Assembly (NCBI RefSeq): GCF_048544455.1
Contig: NC_133538.1
Span: 451,559,311-451,623,310, forward strand
Source: Silene latifolia
Lineage: Eukaryota > Streptophyta > Magnoliopsida > Caryophyllales > Caryophyllaceae
DNA length: 64,000 nt
Direction: 5' to 3'
Below the pieces are notes generated by a model. It had not been told where the DNA came from. It did not search any database and worked only from the letters and a program-made list of their open reading frames with translations. A program made the position numbers and the translations under genes. Of the stretch, positions 47,995 to 58,746 are shown piece by piece (within the stretch, counting starts at the first letter, position 1; each line of letters starts with the position of its first letter).

Positions 47995-48621
47995 ATGACA
48001 ACTTGGTGCAATGGTTGTGTTGTTAATCTTCTTGACCAAGATCAAGTGTCATTTCGCGAACTTTATGTCACTGAAAAACAAACAGCTACGGATTTCTCTT
48101 TTTTTGCCGTTAAAGGAAGTTATAGTGCCTGACCAAGCATATCATTCTGTTTTTAATAATCAAGATCTTATGCAACAAATCTTCTCTAAAATTGATCATT
48201 ACGAAAATAAAGCACATATGGCTCTCGTATGTCGAAATTGGGCTCAACTATTTCTGATCCACAAAAGTGCACATGGGGTCACCAGGCCATGGCATATTGG
48301 ATTTCTGTAGACATAAATGATGTGAATGGTGTTCGGACTATTCGTGGGGGTCCTAGAATAGTCTTTCAGACATGCAAATGTTTCATGACGGAGGATATGA
48401 TTGCCCAATTCTTACTGCATTATCACCAAGAAAAAATTCCATCTCAGAGTACTCATCTAAATGCTCTTGATGATGTTGCACGCAGTCAAGTTAATAAGTC
48501 ATTGCAAGCTATAGCTACGCCGAGTGAAGAACGAGATATAGCTATTGGCATTGCTGCGGACTTACTAGTCACTCGTAGAAATATATCTTGTCTTGACTTA
48601 CCTTTGATTATGTATATATAG
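47995..48621 (+). pseudogene. F-box-like copy 2, two frameshifts
   Basis: Homologue of 17308-17931. ATG 47995 gives MTTWCNGCVVNLLDQ, parallel to the start of copy 1. The frame shifts at the T-rich stretch near 48097-48120, then reads EVIVPDQAYHSVFNNQD into the F-box-like block (IFSKIDHYENKAHMALVCRN, continuing WAQLFLIH). It shifts again near 48265-48290 and resumes with NDVNGVRTIRGGPRIV, KCFMTED and HLNALDDVARSQVN. The F-box-like block is 27/40 identical to copy 1 by my count. Two shifts suggest a pseudogene, but the first lies in a homopolymer and could be an assembly error. The upstream CATAG acceptor-like site is kept. Confidence 0.7.
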
Positions 48622-48907
48622 CCTAGAGTTGTCCCTTGTTTATAATGTACTATCTGTGTAACTAGGGCTTCACACTTTAAGGTTTTACTTTGCCCTTTTG
48701 TTATTTTGTATAATTTCGTAGTAGTGTCGACCTTCTATATAATTAAAAGTCTTAGTTTAACATTTTGGATAACATAAATTATCATGTAATCTTGTACTTT
48801 GTTTTAAATATTTGCATGGATCACTTTTCTATGTATAATGTAATGTTCTTTACTTCTGATTTTCCATTTAATTTTGTATTTGTTATCTTACATATTGTTC
48901 CATGCAA
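48622..48907 (+). other. 3' region of F-box-like copy 2
   Basis: AT-rich; shares TTTTGTATAATTT-type phrases with the 3' region of copy 1. No other gene is seen. Confidence 0.4.
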
Positions 48908-49438
48908 TGAACAAGGGAAAGGGTTTAGGGTTGGATTAGGCGGATCCGTGGTAGCGGTTCGTCTAATCCAAACCCAAACCCTTTCCCGTCCCGTTTTTGG
49001 ATACTCAGACCCTCTAGTTAGATCCCGTCTCCCAAAAAGGGTTCACCCGGCCGCTCTAGGGTGTCTTTTGGTCTTCCGCCGTTCGAATTAGTTAAGCAAG
49101 GGAAAGGGTTTAGGGTTGGATTAGGCGGATCCGCGGTAGCGGTCCGCCTAGTCCAACCCTAAACCCTTTCCCATCCCATTTTAGGACACCCGGCTCCTCT
49201 AGTTAGATCCCGTCCCCCAAAAAGGGTTCACCCGTCCCCCTTTTAGGGTGTCTTTTGGTCTTCCTGCCCCTCGAATGAGTAGCAAGGGAAAGGATTTAGG
49301 GTTGGATTAGGCGGATCCGCGGTAGCGGTCCACCTAATCCAACCCTAAACCCTTTCCCATCCCATTTTAGGACACCCGGCTCCTCTAGTTAGATCCCGTC
49401 CCCAAAAAAGGGTTCACCCGTCTCCCTGTAGGGTGTCT
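48908..49438. repeat. Three ~186-bp tandem repeats, each with a long hairpin
   Basis: Inverted-repeat cores lie at 48914-48987, 49100-49172 and 49285-49358. In each, an arm reading GGGAAAGGGTTTAGGGTTGG, continuing ATTAGGCGGA, is matched by TCCGCCTAATCC...AACCCTAAACCCTTTCCC around a GATCCGCGGTAGC loop. Between cores lies GAC(A)CCC..CTCTAGTTAGATCCCGTC..AAAAAGGGTTCACC..GGGTGTCTT. Element C inserted in the third unit after GGTGTCT. The same repeat follows F-box-like copy 1 (18640-18828). Confidence 0.9.
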
Positions 49439-50544
49439 TGATGCACTGTCATTGAGTGCACCAAAAATAAAATTTATAAAACCTATTAGAACTAACAAAA
49501 GTTAGTGGTAACATGGTCGATCCGCAGGGAGGTAGGGAGTTAAGTTGTTTAATTTCAGTCTATGAATTTCTGGGGGGTTTTGAATTGGTCTAAGTCTAAT
49601 AACATAAGATAAATAAGCAAATAATGAAAGAAATATAAACAATGATTAAAAGAAGGCTAAGACGATCGATTCACTGTAGCTGCGATGGCGGTAATCATAG
49701 GTAAGTCTGAAATAATCATGTAAGATGGGCAAATAACAGGTCCTCTCGGTCCAAGTTAACTAGTAGCTTCTTTCGGCCTATGCTACTAGTCTCTAAGTCT
49801 CACTAAAACTAGCTCTCGCCCTAAATAGTGATTTCTAAAACCTAAATTACTTATCTTTCGATCTTAGCAATTTAGTCGTCTCAATTTATTAATCTATTTT
49901 CCCTCCCCTATCTCTCGATCTTGTGGGTTGGTCAAATACTAGGCATTTAACTAGTCGCATGCATTTGATTTTGTCAAATATTGCAATTAATAAACAAAAT
50001 AGTGCTAATCTAACACGAGGCCAGTCGATCGACCATTACCCGAATCAGGGTTACGTAAACTACGCCATCTACGCTACGGATCCCCTCACATCTTAGCGCG
50101 GGAGATTTAGCTACTCATACTGGAATTAATAACGATAACGAAACTAAAGATGAAAACAACAGAATTCATAACTAAATTAAATGAACAATAAAACCGCATA
50201 AAATAAAGAATTAGGTATTAGGGATTCTAACTAATCAATTCTAATCTAATAAGAAAGAATAAAAGAAAACTAAAATTTAGAGCAAGAATTACCAAAAATA
50301 AAGGAGGCAAGAAACGAATCCGGATGCAAAAGAAGAACTTTATTGAAAAACTAATGAAAACTGTAGAACAAACTAAGTATGTCAATCTGAATCTCTCCCA
50401 AAATCCATATATGTAAAGCAGTAGGAAGGAGTTACGTTATATAGAAGTGTCACGTAAAACCCTTCTCCCAACCTAAGTACAAATGGGCTTAGGTTAAAAT
50501 CTTTTAATTCTCGTCAGATTGTATAAGTGGTCGATCGACCATAT
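49439..50544 (-). repeat. Element C 3' LTR, first part
   Basis: Starts TGATGCACTG on the + strand; read on the minus strand it parallels the downstream half of the element A LTR (blocks such as GTTACCACTAAC and the cluster of TCGAAAGATA-like phrases). It carries GTCGATCGACC sites near 50024 and 50529 and the reversed TATA-like block near 50430-50456. It is interrupted at 50545 by element B. Confidence 0.85.
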
Positions 50545-51974
50545 TGATAGGTGCATTTTATATAGTATTTTTAGCCTATTTTAGCACGTATTTCTATGTA
50601 CTTTCGTACTGTTTATATTGCATTTTGCCCCCGAATTGGCTACTTTGGTTCGTTTTGTCCATTTTGTAGAAATGAACGCGAAAGTAGTGGAATCGTACCA
50701 TTTTCGTCCTTTTTGCATGCAATTTGAGGAGACGGGATTTTCCGAAGTGAGTTCCTGCATTGGGATGCGTGAAGGCACGGTCTACGGAGCAGTCGGTCAC
50801 GAGTTTGAGCTGTTTTGAAGGAAGAATACTCGATCGAGTGGTTTTATACTCGAACAAGAAGAGCTGAAAAGTGAGGTTACTCGATCGAGTAACATTTATG
50901 TTTGATCGAGTAGATTTCTTGGAGTTTTACTCGATGGAGTGGTTTCAGACTACTCGATCGAGTGGTTTTTGATGGCGTGGGCTTTAATTAGCCCATGAAC
51001 TTGTTTTAGTTATTGGACTTAGCATATTTTCTATTTAAGCATACGCCAACTAGGTCATTAGTATCTTTTATCTATCATACTCTTTTCCATCTAAGTTTAT
51101 TCTATGATTCACAGTAAAGACTGCGTTCTCTTTTCTTCTTCACTGTAACTTTTAATTTCGGGGTCACCTCGCTCGTATTTGTTTGTTCTTTACGCCGGAT
51201 TCTTGCGATTGTAATCTCTTTCTCTCTATAAATACTAATCTTTCTTTTATTCGTCTTAATTACTTATTCTTCTTCCTTTTAATTTCTGCCCTAATTACTT
51301 TTTATGCATTTTTATTATTGTTTTATCATGTTGAATGTTGGTTATTTCTTTGTTATTAGTATTGACAGTATTAATAGCGATATGAGTAGCTAAATCTGTT
51401 TCATGTCGGGATTAGTGAATCTACGGTAGAAAAGTGACGATGTAGTAAATAGGTTGGATGAATTATTTGTGAGATTCTGTCATCATAGCAATATAACTGT
51501 ATTTACCGACTTAGTGGAGTGCACGTTTCTGAGTTACCCTTTTAATCTGGTTAAATTTAATCCTGGATCGGAAGATTGGAGTAAATAGACCTGCTATGAA
51601 CAGTAGATTACCCTGACGAGGACGAAAGTTAAGTTAGTGGAAGTTTAGGATAGAAAGTGGACCGGAAGGACCTTTCCATATCCGTCTCGCAGTAATTTAT
51701 CTAAGTTATTTACAGTTGAGTCACTGGACTACCGTAGTGAACCGAAATCCTGACATGTCCCCTCTTTATTGATAGTTTATCAGCCTTTTTCTGCCTACAC
51801 TGCTCTTTCTTTATTTCTCTTCCTTTAACCCTTTTTAGTTTAGAAATCAAATTATAAACACCCCCATTTGTGACCAAATAGACGGACTTTTACAGATATC
51901 TTGCCTCCCTGACTTCCCTAGCTATATAGTTAGTTTAGTTAGTTATTTTTGATAGGTATACAACAACCCTGTCA
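50545..51974 (+). repeat. Element B 5' LTR (1430 bp)
   Basis: Begins TGATAGGTGCATTTTATATAG and ends CAACCCTGTCA. ACTCGATCGAGT palindromes occur near 50827, 50878, 50930 (mutated) and 50952. Compared with the 3' LTR it lacks about 60 bp within the palindrome cluster. Confidence 0.95.
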
Positions 51975-51979
51975 AATTT

Positions 51980-51996
51980 TGGCGCCGTTGCCGGGG
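51980..51996 (+). other. Element B primer binding site, tRNA-Asp type
   Basis: TGGCGCCGTTGCCGGGG, identical to that of element A, 5 bp after the LTR. Confidence 0.92.
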
Positions 51997-53282
51997 AGGC
52001 GATTGCCCTATCTGTCTTTGTTTCGTTTATTTTATCCGTCTCAGGGAATTTTTATTCTTTGAGGCAGTTCTTATTTATTTTCTTTCAATGTTGTGTATGC
52101 CCAGGTCAGACAGGTTTGAGTTAGTTGCAGCTGATTCTGAGCTAGAGAGATTATTTAGGCATAGACTCCGTCTGCAAAGAGAATCACGAAAGGAAGACTT
52201 GAGTACTTTCGAACCAGAGCTTCAGCATTTCCTTTTTACATAAAATCCATCTTTCGAAGAAGATACTTTCATTTCTGTAAGCCAACCAGTAAAGATGCCG
52301 AACATTGCTAGTCATTCGGAGCCTAAAGCATCATCAATTCCAAAGGGTTTCAATCTCCAGACTAAGGATGGGAATACATTTGACATCCGTCCTTCCTATA
52401 TCAATCTGGTAGAGAGAAATCTCTTTACAGGTGTGGCAGGTGAAGACCCGAGAAAGCATATGGAGGTCTTTACAGACTAATGTTCTACTATCCCCGCCAC
52501 AAAGGGGGTAACTCAAGACAAGATTAAGGAAGTTCTATTTCCTTTTTCTTTGACTGACTCAGCCAGGGAGTGGCTGACTGATTTGGACCGTACGGCCGCG
52601 GGGGTCAGAGACTGGGAGACCCTTGCTCTTAGATTTTATAAGAGATATTTCCCTCCACAGCGCACCAATCAGCTGAGGGTAAAGATCACAAGTTTCAAGC
52701 AGGCACCTGATGAGACTTTCTATGAAGCATGGTCCCGTTTCAAGAAGTTTGTGAGGTCTCTTCCTCACCATGGTTTTGATCCGTGGTTTCTGTCCAACCA
52801 GTTCTACAATGGGATGTACGATGATCACAGAGCCATACTTGATGCATCATCTAATGGAAGATTCCAATAGAGCACTGACGATGATAAGGGATTGACTCTT
52901 ATTGAAGAAATTGTGAACCACTGTGCTGAGTATGGAAACCTAAGGAATGGTATTAGGACAGTTCATGCAGTCGATAAGCAGGTTGTGGCTCAGCTGGAAG
53001 CCATGAATGCTAGATTTGATAAGTTGGAGTTGGATTCTGCTGGGGAGCCTAAGACGGTCCATTTGCTTACTAGAGGGGAGACTGTCACATGTGAGAGGTG
53101 TGGGAGCAACGACGGTCACACTACTGTTGGCTGTCTTACGGAGAAGGAACATGTCTTTGCTTTTCAACAATATAGGCAAGGAAGGGGTTCCTACTATAAC
53201 AACCAAGGGGCAGTCCATCCCAATTTGAGGTGGACAAGTCAAAATGTGCTCAATCCTACCCATCCTCCGCAGCAGAAGCAGC

Positions 53283-53832
53283 TAGAGGTGGCAATCGGGT
53301 CAGTCGGGTCGGGTCACGTCGGGTCGGGTCATATTGGATTCGGGTCATATCGGGTCAGCATACCCTTTCGTGTCGAGTCGGGTTGGGTTCGGGTCGTTAT
53401 TGGGTCGGGTCATTTCGGGTCAAATGATGTGCCGGGTCGGGTCGGGTCGGGTCATTATCGAGTCTGGTAAGTTAATCGCATTACTATAATTTTTTACCAT
53501 TAAATTTAGCTTTTAACCTATTATTTGGTTTAATTAATTCATTACTAAGTCAAACATATCAATCTAAACACAAAACTACTTTCATTTTGATCAAAATTAA
53601 GCTTAATAATTGTCGGGTCATCAATTTAATCGGGTCAGTATCGGGTCGGGTCAATATCGGGTCGGGTGTGGGTCGGGTTCGGGTCACTGATAATCGGGTC
53701 GTGTCGGGTTACGGGTCATCATCGGGTCGGGTCGGGTCGGTTTCGGTTCACAGTATTTTCGGGTTCGTGTCGGGTCGGGTTTGCTCGGGTTCGGGTCGGG
53801 TCACTCGGGCCGGGTCAGACTTGCCAGCTCTA
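53283..53832. mobile_element. hAT-type MITE with GGGTC-rich interior, 550 bp
   Basis: An 8-bp target duplication GAAGCAGC flanks it (53275-53282 and 53833-53840). The ends TAGAGGTGGCAA and, inverted, TAGAGCTGGCAA form the short terminal repeats expected for hAT. Both flanks inside are packed with GGGTCGGGTC-type repeats, separated by an AT-rich centre (53470-53610). It has no coding capacity. Confidence 0.92.
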
Positions 53833-54189
53833 GAAGCAGCCGTATGTCCCTCCATATAAGACTCAACAAGGCTTTCAGAAGCCTCCTTCCTTTCCTACAC
53901 CAAATCAAGGTGCATCATCTTCTGGTGGAGTAAGTGAGCTAGGTGAGTTGAAGACAATGTTGCAGTCTTTGACAAAGCAGTGGCAGCTGAGTGATCAACA
54001 AAAAGATGCATCTATCAAGGCACTTGAAACTCAAGTTGCCCAGTTAGCCGCGAACCAGTCCACAAGGAAAACGGGTCATTTACCGTCACAAGCTGACAAA
54101 AATCCACATGAGACGGACATGTTGAAATCAGACCCGAGGAAGGAAATTATAGCTGATGAACAGTGTTCTGTCGAAGAAAAGGAGCTGAC

Positions 54190-54445
54190 AACAAGGAAAG
54201 TACTCGATCGAATGATTACTGGGGGTCGATCGAGTGAATTTACTGAAGAAAGGGCTCGATCGAGTAAAAATTCTACTCGATCGAGTGAACAGGGAAAAGA
54301 TCTTACTCGATCGAGTGAAATTGCTGGTCGATCGAGTGATTTTGTTGAAGAAACTACTCGATCGAATGGTATTTTTGGTCGATCGAGTAGTGTAGATAAA
54401 GAACAGCTCGATCGAGAGTCTGCTAGTACTCGATCGAGTAAAAAA
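54190..54445. repeat. TCGATCGAGT repeat inside gag coding sequence
   Basis: About eleven CTCGATCGA-type sites, 12-36 bp apart, are read through in frame as repeated Arg-Ser-Ser motifs (TRSSE, GRSSD and similar). The sites are the same palindrome as in the LTRs. Confidence 0.9.
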
Positions 54446-55606
54446 TCACCTGAAAGACCTTGTTCGAGAGGAAAGAAGCGTCCGAAGGAGTTGGAGCTTG
54501 ATCCGACTGACACGTTGGAAGAGAGGAACAAGGGACTCGAGATACCCATCACGGTGCCCTTCTCGAGGCGTTTGTAAAGTACTAAGGCTAATCAACAATT
54601 CAGCAAATTTGTCGAACTTCTGAAAAGCTTGCAAGTCACTGTGCTATTCGCTGAACTGCTAACACAGGTACCTTCTTATCTTAAATTTATGAAAGAAATT
54701 TTATCGCGAAAGAGGCACGTTAATGATCATGAGACGGTAGCTTTGACAGAGGTAGGGACGGTCCTAGTTCAGAATAAGTTACCTCCCAAACAGTCAGACC
54801 CGGGTAGTTTTTTGATTCCGTGTCATATTGGTACCCATTTGATTGATAAGACGTTATGCGATCTTGGCGCTAGCGTGTGTGTCTTACCGCTGTCTCTGGC
54901 TAAGAGACTTGGTTTAACAAAGTTTAATTGCACAAACATGACTGTTCAGATGGCCGACCGTAGCATATCACGGCCACTAGGTGTTATAGAAGACATACCT
55001 GTTAAGATTGGGTGATTCTTTATTCCCGTTGACTTCGTTGTACTTGACATCCCCGAAGATGCCCATACCCCTATTATTTTAGGGAGACCATTTTTATTTA
55101 CTGCCAGTGCAGTAATAGACGTCGGGGGAAAGACATTGACTTTTCAGGTCGGGGACGATGATTTGATATTCCATCAGTCTAAGTTCCGAAGGGCTCCCAT
55201 GCAAGCTCAGCCTTGCAATGCCCTCTCTTCGGTTGACCCTCCTATTGACACTCCAAATGAAAATTTGGAATATTGTGCTGCTATTGTTACCCCTCCGCCT
55301 CAGGTTGAGAGCAAAAAGGAGGAAAGTTCGTCTGTTTTCCTTGCTGTAGGTACAGATGAAAATAATGCAGGAGCTGTCAAAGGGTATTATGCAGTTAATA
55401 TCAGTCAAAGTGGGAGTGACAATGTTAAAGCCGGTGAGAAAGGAACAAGGATGAGAAAAGTTCGCGCGTATGTGGACGTCAACTATTCTCCTCCTAATGA
55501 TTCAAATTCAAGCTCGTGGAAATTGAAGAGGACGATTAATGTTGCTAAGATGACGTCCTCCAGTCAGAAGCCCTCTGAGGGGCTACTGAATTGCCTTGAG
55601 AAGTGA

Positions 55607-56802
55607 GCGGGGAAATGCCCCGTATAACAAATTGTATAAACAATTTTTAAATTTTCCGTTGAACTTTATATATTGTTTTTAATTTGGACAATTAGAATTT
55701 AGGCATTTTTTTTAGCGTAGATTAGAGACTATAGACTGTTACTTTACGTATTTGGCATTTTGGGATATTTTTGTCGAGTGTTCTTATGCAGGTTTGGGGA
55801 ATTATACGCAACTTCAAGAGCTTACACGAGGAGAAGAGCTCGATCGAGTACTTTTTGTACTCGATCGAGTGGTTCCATATTACTCGATCGACTAAAGCTG
55901 AAAAGGGGAGTTCTCGATCGAGTAACTTTTTACTCGATCGAGTGGATTCATGCTAGAAGTGCTCGATCGAGTAGTTTTAAACCTCTCGATTGAGTAAACG
56001 TGGAAATGACGCACAGGGAGTTCCTTAAACTTCTTTTTTCTTTGTTATTTCATTTCCTCTTCATTTCTTTCGACCCCCTTCCTCTTTTGCGATCAAACGA
56101 ACCCCAAATTCCTCCATTTTCTTGCCCATTTGCCAATTCCACCACCTACATTGTGTTTATTGTTGATTAATCGTCATTTTCCCTCTGTTTTCCCTTTGAT
56201 TTACGCTCATTTACACGGTCTATTAAGGGAATGAGGGTTCCGCGGTTTTTCGATCAAAAATCGCCTATTTTGCTTGTTTCTTGTCGATTAATTGTTCTTT
56301 GTGGGTTCTATATCATCAAGTAAGTGATGCTTACTCTTCTTTATCCTATAATTTCTTTAATTTTTGCTTTTTATGAGGATAATCAAGGATTAGGGTTTCG
56401 ATTTTCCGTTTTGGGTCGATATTTTCGACTATAATTTTGATTTGATGCTTAATTTGCCTTGCTTGATGATCAATTCCCGTACCTCACTGTTTTTACACGT
56501 TTAAATTTGAATTTTGGAGAAATTTGCGATTAGGGGTTTTTACAGTCGAAATGTTCGACTGAAAATTTGTCTATGCTACTGCCATTTGCTTAATTTCGCT
56601 TCTATTGTTGATTGGCTACCATTGTTGCCTGTTACCCGCACCCTATCGCTGTTACCTGCTGTATTCGAATTTTTGAGTAAAAAGTTGGGAAATTTTGTGC
56701 TGTAGGTCGAATTTTTTCGACTGGTTAGGGGAATTTTCATGCCGACTTCAAGCTGTTTTCATGCCATTTTCTTATCACATTCCCATGCCCTATTTGTTTA
56801 GG
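55607..56802 (+). other. Element B spacer between gag-pro and ORF1, with TCGATCGA sites
   Basis: Noncoding. Seven palindromes of the CTCGATCGAGT type lie at 55838-55985. Reverse transcriptase and integrase would be expected around here in a complete Athila element but no motif is present. TTGTTTAG just before 56803 could act as a splice acceptor for ORF1. Confidence 0.7.
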
Positions 56803-58746
56803 ATGGATTCTAGCTCGATGCCCTCTTCGAGCTCTGCTGCCAGTCCATCCTTGTCTCTGTCTGAGACGGTAGTCTCTGCTGTTACTACCGTCTCCGCACC
56901 TACTAGTACCTCTGTTTTTCTAGTTTTTACTGCTGGTACTGTGTTTACTGCTGGTAGCACTGCTGCTAGCCTTGTTTCAGCTGCCACTTCAGTCACAACC
57001 ACTACTACAGCTAGCACTGCTGTTAGTCTTTCTTCCTCAGTGGCGGTCATAGCAGCCACAACTTCTACTTCAGCCACGGTGAGCACACCTGTGGCGGACT
57101 CACCCGCAGTCGCAGCTGCTTTACGGGTGGCCCTAGTTCCTCGTACCGTCACTGGACGGTCTTCTACCTCAGGCTCTAGAGGTCGGGGCGGAGGTCGTGG
57201 ACGTGCTCGTGCTACGCCAGCTCCTAGTACTTATGTTACTCCTTCTGTCACGGTCACTGTCCGAGGGGACGACTCCCTCGACTCCCACCCTGAGTACCCG
57301 CAGGTAATTTTCGTTAATGGTGTACATCATAAGAGGTTTTATAACTTAGTTGGCTGTGAGTTTCTCCCTACCCGTTTCTTAGACCGTCCGGCACTTGAGA
57401 GGCTCGGTTTCTATGAGCCTGTTTGTGAGCTTTTACGGGGCACGGGGATGGCCGGACTCATCACTATGAGTGGCCACACCTTTCTGGAGCTGAGTCTTGA
57501 GTTCCTCAGCTCCTTCACCTTCTCCTCCGGGGGACACGACGCTGTCCCGACTAGTTTTTCTGTGTCTTTCCGGTTGTTCAACCAGACTTTTTCGATGACG
57601 TTGGAGGAGTTTGGTACCAGACTTGGCCTTTCCTTTACGGGCGACACTGCTGCCCCTAGGAAGGTCATTCGTCAGCTTTGGCGGACCTTGGCCGAGACTA
57701 CCTTTCCCGAGCGAAAGCTCGCGCAGGTCCACCTTCCCCCTGCCTGTTACATTCTTAGACTGATGGGGAGCACCATTTTTGGCCGAAGGGAGCGAAACAA
57801 CATCAACAAAAATGAGCTCTCCATCTTAGGCGGTTACCTGAACATCGACTGCGAGGGTCCTTTTACCCTCAACATCGCCTATCTGACCGCCCAGTACTTC
57901 CAGGCCTAGGGGAAGAAGGTCACGGGATCTATTGTCTGCGGTGGCATAGCCACCATTATTGCTCGTTCCCTCTTCCCTGTCTGGCCTCGTGACTTACCGT
58001 ACCTAGAGGGAGATAGGTACCTCAGCCTAGCGTCTATGCACTCTCAGACTTGGCTTACTTCTGACTAGCCGACTTGGAAGATAGACGGTTCCTTGTCCGT
58101 GGACCTACCTTGTGACACCCTCCCTCGTCTAGCCCCTTTTCCTACTATTGCACGGGGCACCCGACTTCCATCTCTACCTGACTACCACCGCTAGGTCCGC
58201 CCACCTACTACTTTACCCGCCGCAAAGAAGCGGCGTAGACTTGAGACCGGAGAGGGATCCGCACCTTCCACGGGTGGCCAGACTTCCACGGCCACACCTA
58301 CCCCGATCCCTATTCCTACTCCTACTCCCGCACCCGCCGACCAGACACAGACACAGCCAGTCCTACCGGCTAATTTTGTACCTCCACCACCCTTTGAGGC
58401 GTCCTCGGTCATGGACCAAGGGCGTCGTGACGGTTTGTTAGTTGAGATTGCAGAGATATAGGCTCGTATGGAGCGGGACATAGCTTTGACTTTATTCCCT
58501 CTATACGAGTACCACTTGAGGCGACACCGTCCGATCCTAAAGGGTTGGCCACACCCTTCCTTTTACCGGTACCCAGCTGAGGGGTAGCCGGAGTCTGCTA
58601 GTGAGGAGGAGGAGGACGAGGACTCGGCGGCGGCACTGGAGAGAGCTCGAGCTGAGCAGAGGAGGAGGAGAGAGCGGGAGGTGGACTCGAACTTCACGGT
58701 GACGGTAGAGGACGTGCGTGAGAGTGAAGAGGAGGCTGACGAGTAG
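56803..58746 (+). pseudogene. ATHILA ORF1 (envelope-position protein of unknown role), five in-frame TAG
   Basis: The frame starts at ATG 56803 (MDSSSMPSSSSAASP), with a Ser/Thr/Ala-rich N-terminus and an Arg/Gly patch (GSRGRGGGRGRAR). The conserved ATHILA ORF1-type domain covers about 57290-58050 (YNLVGCEFLPTRFLD, SMTLEEFGTRLGL, then LSILGGYLN and TLNIAYLTAQYF). A Pro-rich linker and an acidic, Arg-rich end follow (EEEEDED, RRRRERE). In-frame stops at 57907, 58066, 58192, 58459 and 58585 are all TAG, as is the final stop at 58744. The protein occupies the third-gene position of Athila elements, sometimes called env-like, but no signal peptide or clear membrane segment is visible, so an envelope role is not supported here. 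Confidence 0.8.

Larger units (their letters stand above)
52097..55606 (+). pseudogene. Element B gag-pro, single frame with five stops and a MITE
   Basis: From ATG 52097 (MPRSDRFELVAADSELERLF) one frame carries everything. Athila-type gag has SAREWLTDLDRTAAG and FKKFVRSLPHHGFDPW. A cysteine-rich knuckle (CERCGSNDGHTTVGC, last spacing altered) follows, then the linker (TQVAQLAANQSTRKTGHLPS) and a Ser/Arg-rich stretch over TCGATCGAGT repeats (54196-54440). The retropepsin-like domain has CDLGASVCVLP, MTVQMADRS and TPIILGRPF, and the tail ends near SSSQKPSEG. Stops are at 52241 (TAA), 52478 (TAA), 52868 (TAG), 54575 (TAA) and 55013 (TGA). The MITE plus its duplicated target (558 bp) keeps the frame on both sides. 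Decay is by point nonsense changes only, unlike the chromovirus and copia genes here. Confidence 0.88.

Noticed and set aside
48908..49438. Interstitial telomere repeat
   Set aside because: GGGTTTAGGG occurs once per arm only; there is no run of TTTAGGG units. It is part of a longer hairpin repeat.
53587..53859. Gly/Ser/Val-rich frame
   Set aside because: Reading of GGGTC repeats in the MITE.
56790..57152. Val/Ala-rich minus-strand frame
   Set aside because: Complement of the Ser/Thr/Ala-rich start of ATHILA ORF1; a shadow of coding bias.
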